DNA from: Flavobacterium sp.
GTDB lineage: Bacteria; Bacteroidota; Bacteroidia; Flavobacteriales; Flavobacteriaceae
DNA length: 34,031 nucleotides
Assembly: GCA_017984835.1 (NCBI GenBank)
Contig: JAGNYR010000016.1
Span: forward strand, 1-34,031
Direction of reading: 5' to 3'
Under the pieces are notes generated by a model. The model was given only the letters and a program-made list of their open reading frames with translations, ran no database searches and was not told the origin of the DNA. Positions 1-8,434 of the stretch are shown here, in pieces. The translations under genes and the position numbers were made by a program. Numbering within the stretch: position 1 is the stretch's first letter; each line of letters opens with the position of its first letter.

Positions 1-18
1 ATCGTGTGAGTGACTCAT
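1..18 (-). CDS. coxA: Start of cytochrome c oxidase subunit I (partial)
   Basis: Only the first six codons lie inside the window, reading MSHSHD from an ATG at 18-16 on the minus strand, 24 bases after the coxB stop. A His-rich N-terminus directly after coxB is what flavobacterial subunit I genes commonly show, and coxA is the expected next gene. The call rests mainly on position and a very short peptide, so it is tentative; sequence to the left of the window would settle it. Confidence 0.5.
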
Positions 19-42
19 TTCAGATAGTATTATATATTATAA

Positions 43-1224
43 TTATTTAATTTCAGTTTGAGCAACGGCTAAAGTATCCACTTTAACAGCTGTAGTATCT
101 ACAAAAGTACCGTTTAATTTGGCTTCTTCAATTTTTGCTTCTTCAGCAGCAGTCTTGATAGCTAATGCAATGGTTGCTTTCTTTTTCTCTGTTAACCATT
201 TTTGATAGTCTTCTGGAGAGTCTACAACAATTTTCATTTGCATATTGTAGTGTGAAGCTCCACAAATTTTATTACATAAAAGTAAGTAATCAAATGTGTA
301 TGGATCCAAAGCTGTTTTACCTTCAGCAACTAATTCAATCGATTTTTTAGAACGAATATCATTGATGTTTGCTACTTTTTTGGTCATTCCATCTGTAGCT
401 CTCATTTCTGAAGTAGTCATGGTTGGAGTGAAAGCAAATTGAGTTACCATTCCTGGTACACAGTTCATTTGTGCTCTAAAATGCGGCATGTATGCAGAGT
501 GCAATACATCTTGCGATCTCATTTTAAAAATTACCTTTTTTCCTTTTGGGATGTGAATTTCGTCAGCAATAAAATCATCGTTTGCATTTGGATCAGACAT
601 ATCAACACCTACAGAGTTAACACCCTCAATGTATCTTACATTCGCTTTCCCTAATGTGTTATCGTCACCAGAATAACGAGCTGTCCATTTAAATTGTTGA
701 GCATACAACTCAATAACAATTGGTTTGTCTGCTTCTTCATCAACAAACATAATGTCGTTCCATGAAAACAATCCGAAAAAGATCAATACAGCAAGAACAA
801 TCGCTGGAATAGAACTCCAAATGAATTCTAATTTATTGTTATCTGAAAAGTAGGTAGCTACATTTCCTTGTTTACCTCTGTATTTGAAAGCAAAATAATG
901 TAAAAGAGCTTGCGTAACAATTTGTACAGTGAATATTAATACCATAGAAATCCACATCAATTGATCCACTTCTTTACCGTGTTCAGATGCCGCGTTGTCC
1001 ATTAATGGTAAACTACCAAATTTTGCAATACAGTAGATGGTTGTAATGTATATGAAAACCAAGAAACCAAACATTAAATAACCATTAACGTTGTTATCGT
1101 TGTCATTTGCAACTTGTGTATTCTCATTTGATTTCCCTACCTGAGTTAGATCAAAAATTTTAGTAAGTTGCCAAACTGCAACAGATAATAAAACTAAAAC
1201 AAGAACTATCAATAAACTATTCAT
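43..1224 (-). CDS. coxB: Cytochrome c oxidase subunit II
   Basis: Subunit II of a haem-copper terminal oxidase; it carries the binuclear CuA centre that takes electrons from cytochrome c (or directly from alternative complex III) and hands them to subunit I. Visible in the 393 residues: hydrophobic segments near residues 1-20, 48-67, 88-112 and 135-155, then a periplasmic cupredoxin domain. The CuA ligands are present: H242 (DVLHSAY) and the CNKICGASHYNM motif with C317, C321, H325 and M328. A Lys/Ala/Glu-rich tail follows the CuA site. It sits 20 bases after actF in the same operon and just before coxA, an arrangement consistent with a complex III-oxidase supercomplex. Compared with short proteobacterial forms it has additional N-terminal hydrophobic sequence, as is usual in Bacteroidota. 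Confidence 0.95.
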   Translation of the reverse strand: MNSLLIVLVLVLLSVAVWQLTKIFDLTQVGKSNENTQVANDNDNNVNGYLMFGFLVFIYITTIYCIAKFGSLPLMDNAASEHGKEVDQLMWISMVLIFTVQIVTQALLHYFAFKYRGKQGNVATYFSDNNKLEFIWSSIPAIVLAVLIFFGLFSWNDIMFVDEEADKPIVIELYAQQFKWTARYSGDDNTLGKANVRYIEGVNSVGVDMSDPNANDDFIADEIHIPKGKKVIFKMRSQDVLHSAYMPHFRAQMNCVPGMVTQFAFTPTMTTSEMRATDGMTKKVANINDIRSKKSIELVAEGKTALDPYTFDYLLLCNKICGASHYNMQMKIVVDSPEDYQKWLTEKKKATIALAIKTAAEEAKIEEAKLNGTFVDTTAVKVDTLAVAQTEIK

Positions 1225-1244
1225 TTTATGTTTATTTTAAAATA

Positions 1245-2786
1245 TTAATAATGGAAATGTTCGCTTTCTTCGATAAAAGGATTACGTTTTGGAGTAAGTG
1301 GTGCTTTTGATAAAGCAGTAAATACAACATAAATGAACAATCCTAAAAAGAATAATACCGATGCAATTTCAGAAACCCCAATGAACCATCTGTCACCTAC
1401 TGTAGCTGGCATGATCATGTTGAAAAAGTCAACATAATGACCACACAAAATCACAACACCTGCACCCACAATAATAGGAGTGATACGTTTGAAATCGGTG
1501 TTGATTAATACCAATAGTGGGAAAATAAAGTTCATAACAACCGCTCCAAAGAAAGGTAAGTTGTAGTATTCGATTCTGAATTTAAAATAAGTTACCTCTT
1601 CTGGAATGTTTGCATACCAGATCAACATAAATTGAGAGAACCATAAATACGTCCAGAAAACACTGATACCAAACATGAATTTTGATAAATCATGAATGTG
1701 ACTTGTATTAACATTCTCTAAATATCCTTTTGATTTTAAATACAATGTTACCATTGAAATAGTCGTGATTCCACTTACAAAGAAACTAGCAAATACATAC
1801 CAACCGTATAATGTACTGAACCAGTGTGGGTCAAATGACATGATCCAATCCCAAGACATAATAGATTCAGAAACAATAAAGAATACTAAGAAACCAGCTG
1901 ATAATTTAAAATTCTTTTTGTAGAATGTGTTGTCATCAGATGCATCTTGAGCAATACAATTTTTTCTTGAAAAATAACGGTATAAATTCCATCCTGTAAT
2001 AAAAATAGCCGCACGAATTAACCAAAAAGTTACATTCAAATACCCTGATTTTCCAGCAATTAATTTATCGTAATTTGCATTTCCTACCTCTGTGATACCG
2101 TCTTTCATCCAAACAAAAATGTGATTGAAATGAAAACCTGATAACACTAAAATGATAAAGAAAATAATAGATCCTGGCAATAAATAAGCTGTAATCCCTT
2201 GCATTACTCTAAAAAGAACTGGAGACCAACCTGCTTGCGCAACTTGTTGGATAGCATAAAAAGCCAATGCTCCAAGAGAAATCAACATAAAGAAAATACA
2301 AGCAACGTATAAAGCAGCCCATGGTTTGTTTTGCAATTGGTGAAAAACATGTTCAACATGTGACTTGTGCTCTTCTTCGTGGTTTACTTCCGCTTTATCT
2401 TCGTGAGAAACTTCTGTTGGGTCAATTTTATATCCAGCAACCGCTACTAAAGTATCTTTTGCTAAGGTATCATTAACTGCAACCGCTTCAGCAGCGTGAG
2501 TTGTGTCTGCAGCAGCTTCGTGAGTTGGAGTTGCCGCTACTTCATGATTTTCTTCAGCAACAGCTTCGTGAGATGTAGCTTCGTGAGATGTAGCTTCGTG
2601 CGAAACAGCTTCGTGGTGAGAAGCATTCGCTTCATGTCCACCACCGTGTTGGTTTTCACCGGCAAGAATTTTTTCTACTTCTTGTATGTCTTTTGGAGCG
2701 GTATAAAAACCATACCCGATACCTAAGGCTCCAATTACCATTAAGGCAATAGAAATATTTTTTAATTTACTTGAAAATGTATACAT
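1245..2786 (-). CDS. actF: Alternative complex III membrane subunit ActF
   Basis: Integral membrane subunit of alternative complex III (quinol:cytochrome c oxidoreductase), a paralogue of the NrfD/PsrC-like subunit ActC. A first membrane segment lies near residues 10-29. An unusual hydrophilic stretch of about 100 residues (roughly 42-145) rich in His, Glu and Ala follows, and then about ten hydrophobic segments to the C-terminus (for example WAALYVACIFFMLISLGAL). At 513 residues it is longer than the roughly 400-450 usual for ActF, and the insert accounts for the difference. Inside the insert the pentapeptide SHEAT/SHEAV is repeated in tandem. It lies 28 bases after actE and 20 bases before coxB in the operon. 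The family call is firm; the role of the His-rich insert (metal binding, linker or protein contact) is unknown. Confidence 0.9.
   Translation of the reverse strand: MYTFSSKLKNISIALMVIGALGIGYGFYTAPKDIQEVEKILAGENQHGGGHEANASHHEAVSHEATSHEATSHEAVAEENHEVAATPTHEAAADTTHAAEAVAVNDTLAKDTLVAVAGYKIDPTEVSHEDKAEVNHEEEHKSHVEHVFHQLQNKPWAALYVACIFFMLISLGALAFYAIQQVAQAGWSPVLFRVMQGITAYLLPGSIIFFIILVLSGFHFNHIFVWMKDGITEVGNANYDKLIAGKSGYLNVTFWLIRAAIFITGWNLYRYFSRKNCIAQDASDDNTFYKKNFKLSAGFLVFFIVSESIMSWDWIMSFDPHWFSTLYGWYVFASFFVSGITTISMVTLYLKSKGYLENVNTSHIHDLSKFMFGISVFWTYLWFSQFMLIWYANIPEEVTYFKFRIEYYNLPFFGAVVMNFIFPLLVLINTDFKRITPIIVGAGVVILCGHYVDFFNMIMPATVGDRWFIGVSEIASVLFFLGLFIYVVFTALSKAPLTPKRNPFIEESEHFHY
2562..2616 (-). repeat. 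15-bp tandem repeat encoding SHEAT/SHEAV in actF
   Basis: The unit AGCTTCGTGAGATGT (written on the plus strand) occurs twice exactly and continues with diverged copies. On the minus strand each unit encodes Ser-His-Glu-Ala-Thr or -Val. The 15-base period keeps frame, so copy-number change would alter only the length of the His-rich insert of ActF. Confidence 0.8.
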
Positions 2787-2814
2787 ATCTATAACAATGA
2801 GTTTGTTCTACAAT

Positions 2815-3375
2815 TTATAATTCGCTTTTAAGTTTCATAACATAAGCAGCTACTAACCAACGCTCATTTTGATTCAATTGATTGGCATAAGAACCCATCG
2901 AATTAAGACCAAAGTTGATCACATGGTTCACACTTCCTTCTGTAATAACTCTATCAGCATAACTTGGAACTCCAAGAATTTTTTCTTGCTTTACTAATTT
3001 TCCTTTACCATCACCAGCAGTACCGTGGCAAATTGCACAATAAATATCAAATAGCTCTTGTGCTTTTTTCATATCCAGTTTTGCTGGATCAAGCGGAGAA
3101 ACTGAATTCAATTTAGCGGCATCATATCCTTCGGTTGTGTTGGGATAATCGTAAGGAACATATCCTCTTTTGATAGTTCCTGCAGGAGGCAACTGACCTT
3201 CTTTCCCTTTTAAACCCGCTTCTGAATTGAAAGCTTCTGATTCTGAATAGGTTTCATATGCAACAGATTCGTACATATTTGGGAAATATTGATAATTAGG
3301 ATTGTTGCTATCCTTACAAGAAGTAAGCGATAATGCAACTCCCAAAACGAATGAAATTTTATAAATATTCTTCAT
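2815..3375 (-). CDS. actE: Alternative complex III cytochrome c subunit ActE (lipoprotein)
   Basis: Mono-haem cytochrome c subunit of alternative complex III, exported and membrane-anchored. The N-terminus is a lipoprotein signal ending in the lipobox LTSC, so Cys20 should be acylated. A single haem-binding site CAICH lies at residues 113-117, with M160 (in FGLNSMGSY) a plausible distal haem ligand. The C-terminus ERWLVAAYVMKLK is the usual closing helix of class I cytochromes c. The gene lies 2 bases after actD and 28 before actF. Length (186 residues) is normal for the family. Its likely role is to pass electrons from the complex towards the oxidase, together with the haems of ActA. Confidence 0.92.
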   Translation of the reverse strand: MKNIYKISFVLGVALSLTSCKDSNNPNYQYFPNMYESVAYETYSESEAFNSEAGLKGKEGQLPPAGTIKRGYVPYDYPNTTEGYDAAKLNSVSPLDPAKLDMKKAQELFDIYCAICHGTAGDGKGKLVKQEKILGVPSYADRVITEGSVNHVINFGLNSMGSYANQLNQNERWLVAAYVMKLKSEL

Positions 3376-3377
3376 AA

Positions 3378-3902
3378 TTATTCCTTGTCAATTACTTTAA
3401 CTTCAACTGCACCTGTATTTTTGAAGAAAGAAGTCAATTCTTCTTCGTTATTATTTACAGCAACTTCCATTAAGAAGTGATCGTCAGTAGTTCTCACATC
3501 TGGGTTTTCAGCTTGTTTAAATGGCCACAATTTACTTCTCATATAGAAAGTAATCACCATTAAGTGAGCTGCAAAAAATACAGTCATTTCAAACATAACA
3601 GGAACAAAAGCCGGCATGTTTTGAATATAACTGAAACTTGGTTTTCCACCAATATCTTGCGGCCAATCTTTGATCATGATGTAGTTCATCATCACGGTAG
3701 CAACCGAGATTCCGATACAACCATAGATAAAAGCACATATTGCCAAACGGGTAGGTGCTAATCCCATAGCTTTATCCAATCCGTGAACAGGAAAAGGAGT
3801 GTAAATTTCTTCAATATGGTGATGTGCTTTTCTAGTTTGCATTACTGCATCCATCAATACATCATCATCATTGTATATAGCGTGTATAACTTTATTACTC
3901 AT
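3378..3902 (-). CDS. actD: Alternative complex III subunit ActD (DUF3341)
   Basis: Small membrane subunit of alternative complex III. The N-terminus NKVIHAIYNDDDVLMDAV and the stretch YTPFPVHGLDKAMGL are characteristic of the DUF3341/ActD family. Two hydrophobic segments follow (about residues 54-75 and 95-117), separated by the loop DWPQDIGGKPSFSYIQNMPAFVPVMFE, which is also conserved in the family. The soluble C-terminus contains RTTDDHFLMEV. It starts 7 bases after actC and ends 2 bases before actE, so it belongs to the same transcript. The subunit has no cofactor; it is structural in solved complexes. Confidence 0.92.
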   Translation of the reverse strand: MSNKVIHAIYNDDDVLMDAVMQTRKAHHHIEEIYTPFPVHGLDKAMGLAPTRLAICAFIYGCIGISVATVMMNYIMIKDWPQDIGGKPSFSYIQNMPAFVPVMFEMTVFFAAHLMVITFYMRSKLWPFKQAENPDVRTTDDHFLMEVAVNNNEEELTSFFKNTGAVEVKVIDKE

Positions 3903-3909
3903 AACAATT

Positions 3910-5319
3910 CTAATGTTTATTTGAATGATTATTTTCTTGAGACTCTCTTTGTTTTTTATAATTTTCTCCTGAAGATTTCAAGATAGTTTTTACTTCAGCT
4001 TGCGCAATAACTGGGAAAGATCGAGCATAAAGCAAAAACAATACAAAGAAGAAACCAATTGTTCCGATGAAAATTCCGATATCTACAAATGTAGGAGAGA
4101 ACATCGTCCAAGAAGATGGAAGGTAATCTCTGTGTAATGAAGTAACGATGATTACAAAACGTTCAAACCACATTCCGATATTTACCACAATTGAGATTAC
4201 AAATGAGAACATGATACTTGTACGTAATTTTTTTGACCACATGAATTGAGGAGAAAATACGTTACATGACATCATTGCCCAGTATGCCCAAGCATAAGGT
4301 CCTGTTGCTCTGTTCAAGAAAGCATATTGCTCATATTCTACTCCAGAATACCATGCTACAAAAAGCTCAGTAATATAGGCAACACCCACAATAGAACCTG
4401 TAATCATGATTACAATGTTCATTAATTCGATGTGTTGAAGTGTAATGTATGCTTCTAAATTAGATACTTTTCTCATGATGATCAACAAGGTGTTTACCAT
4501 TGCGAATCCAGAAAAAACCGCTCCTGCAACGAAGTAAGGAGGGAAAATCGTAGTATGCCATCCAGGAACTACTGACGTTGCGAAGTCAAAAGATACAATC
4601 GTATGCACAGAAAGTACAAGAGGTGTTGCTAAACCAGCTAATACCAATGAAACTTCTTCAAAACGTTGCCAGTCTTTAGCTCTTCCACTCCATCCAAATG
4701 AAAGGATAGAATATATTTTTTTATTGAAAGGAGTAACTGCTCTATCTCTAAGCATTGCAAAATCGGGAAGCAAACCTGTCCACCAAAATACTAATGATAC
4801 AGATAAGTAAGTAGAGATTGCAAATACGTCCCAAAGTAAAGGAGAGTTAAAGTTCACCCATAATGATCCGAATTGGTTTGGAATTGGAACTACCCAGTAA
4901 GCCAACCATGGACGACCCATGTGGATGATTGGGAATAATCCCGCTTGTACTACAGAGAAAATAGTCATCGCCTCTGCCGAACGGTTAATTGCCATTCTCC
5001 ATCTTTGACGGAAAAGTAAAAGTACCGCAGAAATAAGAGTTCCCGCGTGACCAATACCAACCCACCAAACGAAGTTAGTAATATCCCAAGCCCAACCAAC
5101 AGTTTTATTTAGACCCCAAGATCCAATACCTGTTGCGATGGTATAAGTTATACAGCCTATTCCCCAAAGGAAAGCTGCTAATGCAATGTAAAATACTGTC
5201 CACCATTGTTTGTTTGCTTTTCCTTCTACAGGGGCTGCAACATCAACTGTTACATCGTGATAATTTTTATCACCTATAACCAAAGGTTTTCTAATGGGTG
5301 CTTCGTAATGAGACGACAT
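3910..5319 (-). CDS. actC: Alternative complex III quinol-binding subunit ActC (NrfD family)
   Basis: Polytopic NrfD/PsrC-type subunit of alternative complex III, the probable site of quinol oxidation. The 469 residues contain about ten hydrophobic segments starting near residue 38. Recognisable family stretches include WWVGIGHAGTLISAVLLLFR, FPIIHMGRPW and SVHTIVSFDFA, which carry the conserved His and acidic residues associated with quinol and proton chemistry in this family. The C-terminus is hydrophilic and rich in Gln, Glu, Asn and Lys. It lies 35 bases after actB and 7 before actD. Length and motifs are those of a complete protein; nothing indicates damage. Confidence 0.94.
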   Translation of the reverse strand: MSSHYEAPIRKPLVIGDKNYHDVTVDVAAPVEGKANKQWWTVFYIALAAFLWGIGCITYTIATGIGSWGLNKTVGWAWDITNFVWWVGIGHAGTLISAVLLLFRQRWRMAINRSAEAMTIFSVVQAGLFPIIHMGRPWLAYWVVPIPNQFGSLWVNFNSPLLWDVFAISTYLSVSLVFWWTGLLPDFAMLRDRAVTPFNKKIYSILSFGWSGRAKDWQRFEEVSLVLAGLATPLVLSVHTIVSFDFATSVVPGWHTTIFPPYFVAGAVFSGFAMVNTLLIIMRKVSNLEAYITLQHIELMNIVIMITGSIVGVAYITELFVAWYSGVEYEQYAFLNRATGPYAWAYWAMMSCNVFSPQFMWSKKLRTSIMFSFVISIVVNIGMWFERFVIIVTSLHRDYLPSSWTMFSPTFVDIGIFIGTIGFFFVLFLLYARSFPVIAQAEVKTILKSSGENYKKQRESQENNHSNKH

Positions 5320-5354
5320 ATTCCTCTATTATTTATTCGTAATTAATTTTTTTA

Positions 5355-8300
5355 CTAGGTATTTCTAACTTTAACGTGGTAAATCACATTAGGTTTTGTT
5401 CCAACGTGCTCTAGCAAGTGATACATTCTATCATCTTCTGCTAATTTAGCTACTTTAGACTCTTTATCGTTTACATCTCCAAATACCATTGCTCCAGAAG
5501 AACAAGCGTTTGAACATGCTGTTTGGAATTCACCATCTTTGATTTCTCTTCCGTCACGTTTTGCATCAAGAATTGTTTTTTGTGTCATTTGAATACACAT
5601 AGAACATTTCTCCATTACTCCACGAGAACGTACGTTTACGTCTGGGTTTACTACCATACGACCTAAATCATCGTTCATATGGTAATCAAATTCACTGTTT
5701 TTGTTGTACAAGAACCAGTTGAAACGACGTACTTTATACGGACAGTTATTTGCGCAATAACGTGTTCCAACACATCTGTTGTATGCCATGTGGTTTTGAC
5801 CTTGACGACCATGAGAAGTTGCCGCAACTGGACAAACTGTTTCACAAGGTGCATGGTTACAGTGTTGACACATTACAGGTTGGAAAGCTACTTGTGGGTT
5901 GTGCGCTGGATTTTCCATTTGTCCAAAACCACCCAATGAACCATTGTCTCCAAATAATCCGTCAAAGTTTTCTTTTTTCTCATTATCTCCTGCAAAAGTA
6001 TCTTCAGAAGAATAGTATCTATCGATACGCAACCAGTGCATATCTCTACTTCTTCTTACCTCAGATTTACCAACAACAGGCACATTGTTTTCAGCATGAC
6101 AAGCAATAACACATGCTCCACATCCTGTACAAGCGTTTAGGTCAATCGATAAATTGAAATGATGTCCTACAGAACGATCAAATGATTCCCATAAATCTAC
6201 CGTAGTAGCTTCTACTTCTTTATGATCTAAAGATACCATAGGAACTTCGTTCCATTCTTTAGCATCTTTTGTATTGAATATTTCAAGGGTAGTTTCTTTT
6301 ACAATATCGCCTCTACCCATCAATGTTTTTTGTGATTGAACACAAGCAAATTCATGTTCTCCAGCTGCTTTAGTCAATTTAACTGACTGCACATTGTCAA
6401 AATTAGAATACAAAGCGTAAGCATTTACACCCACCTGCATTTCTTCTTTTAAAGCGGCTTTTTTACCATAACCTACAGCCAATCCTAATGTACCAACAGC
6501 TTGTCCTGGTTGAACGATTACCGGTACATTTTCTAAAACGTTTCCGTTTAATTCAATGTTTGCATAACTTCCGTTAAGACCACCGTTTGCAACAATTTTA
6601 TTTTCTAATTGTAATTGTTTTGCATCTTCAATAGAAACAGTCACATAGTTATCCCAAGATACTCTAGTGATTGGATCTGGAAACTCTTGCAACCAAGGGT
6701 TGTTTGCTTGTTGACCATCTCCAAGACCTGTTTTAGTATACAGTACTAATTCGAAATCTGAAGATCCTTTTGAACTTGCCAAAGCAGTTGCAGCGCTTTT
6801 ATAATCAGCGGTACCCCCTGCAAAAGATGAAGCTCCTGTTACAAAAACTCCATCGTGAAGGATTGAGTTCCATGAAGCGCCCCCTGTAATTGCAGCAGCA
6901 GTCCCTTTGATATAGTCATAATAAGACCCTGGTATTCCATTCCAAGACATCAAAGCCTCTTGGAATTGTTTGGTATTGAATAACGGACGAATCGTTGGTT
7001 GTGTCAAGGCATAGTTTCCTTTTACCAACATATGATCGTTCCATGATTCTAAGTAATGAGGAGCTGCAGCAGCAATAGTAGCTTTTTCTGCTGTTTCGTC
7101 TTCTTTCAATGAGAAAGCAACCGATACATCTACTTTTTTCAATCCAGATACAAAAGCTTTACTATTTGCTAAGGTATACACCGGATTAACACCACTCATG
7201 ATCAAAGTATGAACTTTTCCTGCGTTCATGTCTTCAATCAATTGAGCAACTTGCTCGTTCGATCCTTTTCTGATATTTCTAACTCCTGTAAAAGCTTCAC
7301 TTCCCAAAACTTGGTTGATTGCTAATACAAGTAATTGTGCGTTTTTATCTTGAATACCCGAAACCAAAACACCTTTACTTCCTGCTGCTTTTAATTGTTG
7401 AGCCGCTTTTACAACGTCTGCCTCATTTTCAATTTTTCCAGTAGGGACTGATGAATTAGTTAAGATATTATATATTTTTACTAATGCTTGTTTTTGAGCC
7501 GCAACTTTCATTGGAACTCTTTTATCAGCAGCAGCTCCAGACAAAGTCATGTTTGCTTCAAACTGATAATGTTTGGTCATTTTACCTGACTTAGGAACTC
7601 TTACAGAAGCAAATCCAGCATCATAACCTCCACCTTGCCAATCTCCTAAGAAATCTGCATTTAATGAAACGATCACACCCGTTGCTTTTGAAAAATCGTA
7701 GTCAACTAATCCGCGCTCACCGTAAACAGCTTGAAAAGCATCCAAGGCAGCCGATTCTGAAACCGCATCATAAACTACATGTTTCGCTGTAGGATTTTTT
7801 GCAATGAATTCAGCAATTAATTTTTCTGTAGAAGGACTTGCAAGCGTATTGGTTAACAATACAACTTGTTTGTCTTTAGCTTGTGCTAAACTCGCTTTTA
7901 CTTTCGCATCTACATCACTCCATGAAGCAGCTTTAGCTGCGATCTTTGGAGACTGCAAACGCATGCTGTCGTATAAAGAAAGTACAGAAGCGTGCACTCT
8001 TGCATTGGCTGCAAAATGAGCTCCTGTTAATTTGTTGTTATCAATTTTGATTGGACGACCTTCACGTGTTTTTACTAATAAATTAGCAAAATCAAATCCA
8101 TCAAACATGGTTGTTGCATAATAATCAGCAACACCAGGAATAATGGTATCTGGTTGAACAACATAAGGAATTGATTTGTGTACAGGTCCTTCACAAGCAG
8201 CTAACGTTGCAGCTGCAGTTGAAAAACCAACATACTTTAAGAAATCACGACGAGTAGTTGATGAAGAGGATAATGAACTATCAGCAAGAAATTCATCTGT

Positions 8301-8402
8301 AGGAATTGCTTCTACAAATTCATTATTTCTAAGCGTCTCAACAATAGAACTATTTTCGTTTAGTTCCTCAACACTTTTCCAGTATTTTTTGTTAGATGAC
8401 AT
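5355..8402 (-). CDS. actB: Alternative complex III iron-sulfur subunit ActB
   Basis: Large peripheral subunit of alternative complex III, a fusion of a molybdopterin-oxidoreductase-like domain that has lost its cofactor function (B1) with a ferredoxin-like domain (B2). Residues 50-70 contain a Tat-type TRRDFLKYVGF followed by Ala-rich sequence ending in Cys70, so export with a lipid-type anchor is plausible. Residues about 75-740 are the B1 part. B2 begins near 755, with cysteine groups C758/761/764/768, C845/848/853/857, C877/883/887 and C933/936/963/967. This layout is expected for three [4Fe-4S] clusters and one [3Fe-4S] cluster. The 1015-residue length is normal. It is second in the operon, 32 bases after actA. 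Its clusters would relay electrons between quinol oxidation in ActC and the haems of ActA and ActE. Confidence 0.95.
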   Translation of the reverse strand: MSSNKKYWKSVEELNENSSIVETLRNNEFVEAIPTDEFLADSSLSSSSTTRRDFLKYVGFSTAAATLAACEGPVHKSIPYVVQPDTIIPGVADYYATTMFDGFDFANLLVKTREGRPIKIDNNKLTGAHFAANARVHASVLSLYDSMRLQSPKIAAKAASWSDVDAKVKASLAQAKDKQVVLLTNTLASPSTEKLIAEFIAKNPTAKHVVYDAVSESAALDAFQAVYGERGLVDYDFSKATGVIVSLNADFLGDWQGGGYDAGFASVRVPKSGKMTKHYQFEANMTLSGAAADKRVPMKVAAQKQALVKIYNILTNSSVPTGKIENEADVVKAAQQLKAAGSKGVLVSGIQDKNAQLLVLAINQVLGSEAFTGVRNIRKGSNEQVAQLIEDMNAGKVHTLIMSGVNPVYTLANSKAFVSGLKKVDVSVAFSLKEDETAEKATIAAAAPHYLESWNDHMLVKGNYALTQPTIRPLFNTKQFQEALMSWNGIPGSYYDYIKGTAAAITGGASWNSILHDGVFVTGASSFAGGTADYKSAATALASSKGSSDFELVLYTKTGLGDGQQANNPWLQEFPDPITRVSWDNYVTVSIEDAKQLQLENKIVANGGLNGSYANIELNGNVLENVPVIVQPGQAVGTLGLAVGYGKKAALKEEMQVGVNAYALYSNFDNVQSVKLTKAAGEHEFACVQSQKTLMGRGDIVKETTLEIFNTKDAKEWNEVPMVSLDHKEVEATTVDLWESFDRSVGHHFNLSIDLNACTGCGACVIACHAENNVPVVGKSEVRRSRDMHWLRIDRYYSSEDTFAGDNEKKENFDGLFGDNGSLGGFGQMENPAHNPQVAFQPVMCQHCNHAPCETVCPVAATSHGRQGQNHMAYNRCVGTRYCANNCPYKVRRFNWFLYNKNSEFDYHMNDDLGRMVVNPDVNVRSRGVMEKCSMCIQMTQKTILDAKRDGREIKDGEFQTACSNACSSGAMVFGDVNDKESKVAKLAEDDRMYHLLEHVGTKPNVIYHVKVRNT

Positions 8403-8434
8403 CGTATATAAATATTAGCTTCTTAATAATTTGA

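Noticed and set aside
2562..2616. Short repeats suspected to be a CRISPR array
   Set aside because: The unit is 15 bp with no unique spacers and stays in frame, encoding SHEAT repeats in ActF.
5750..6109. 119-codon frame on the plus strand inside actB
   Set aside because: Lies opposite the Cys-rich iron-sulfur region of actB, whose coding is certain; the frame has no family features.
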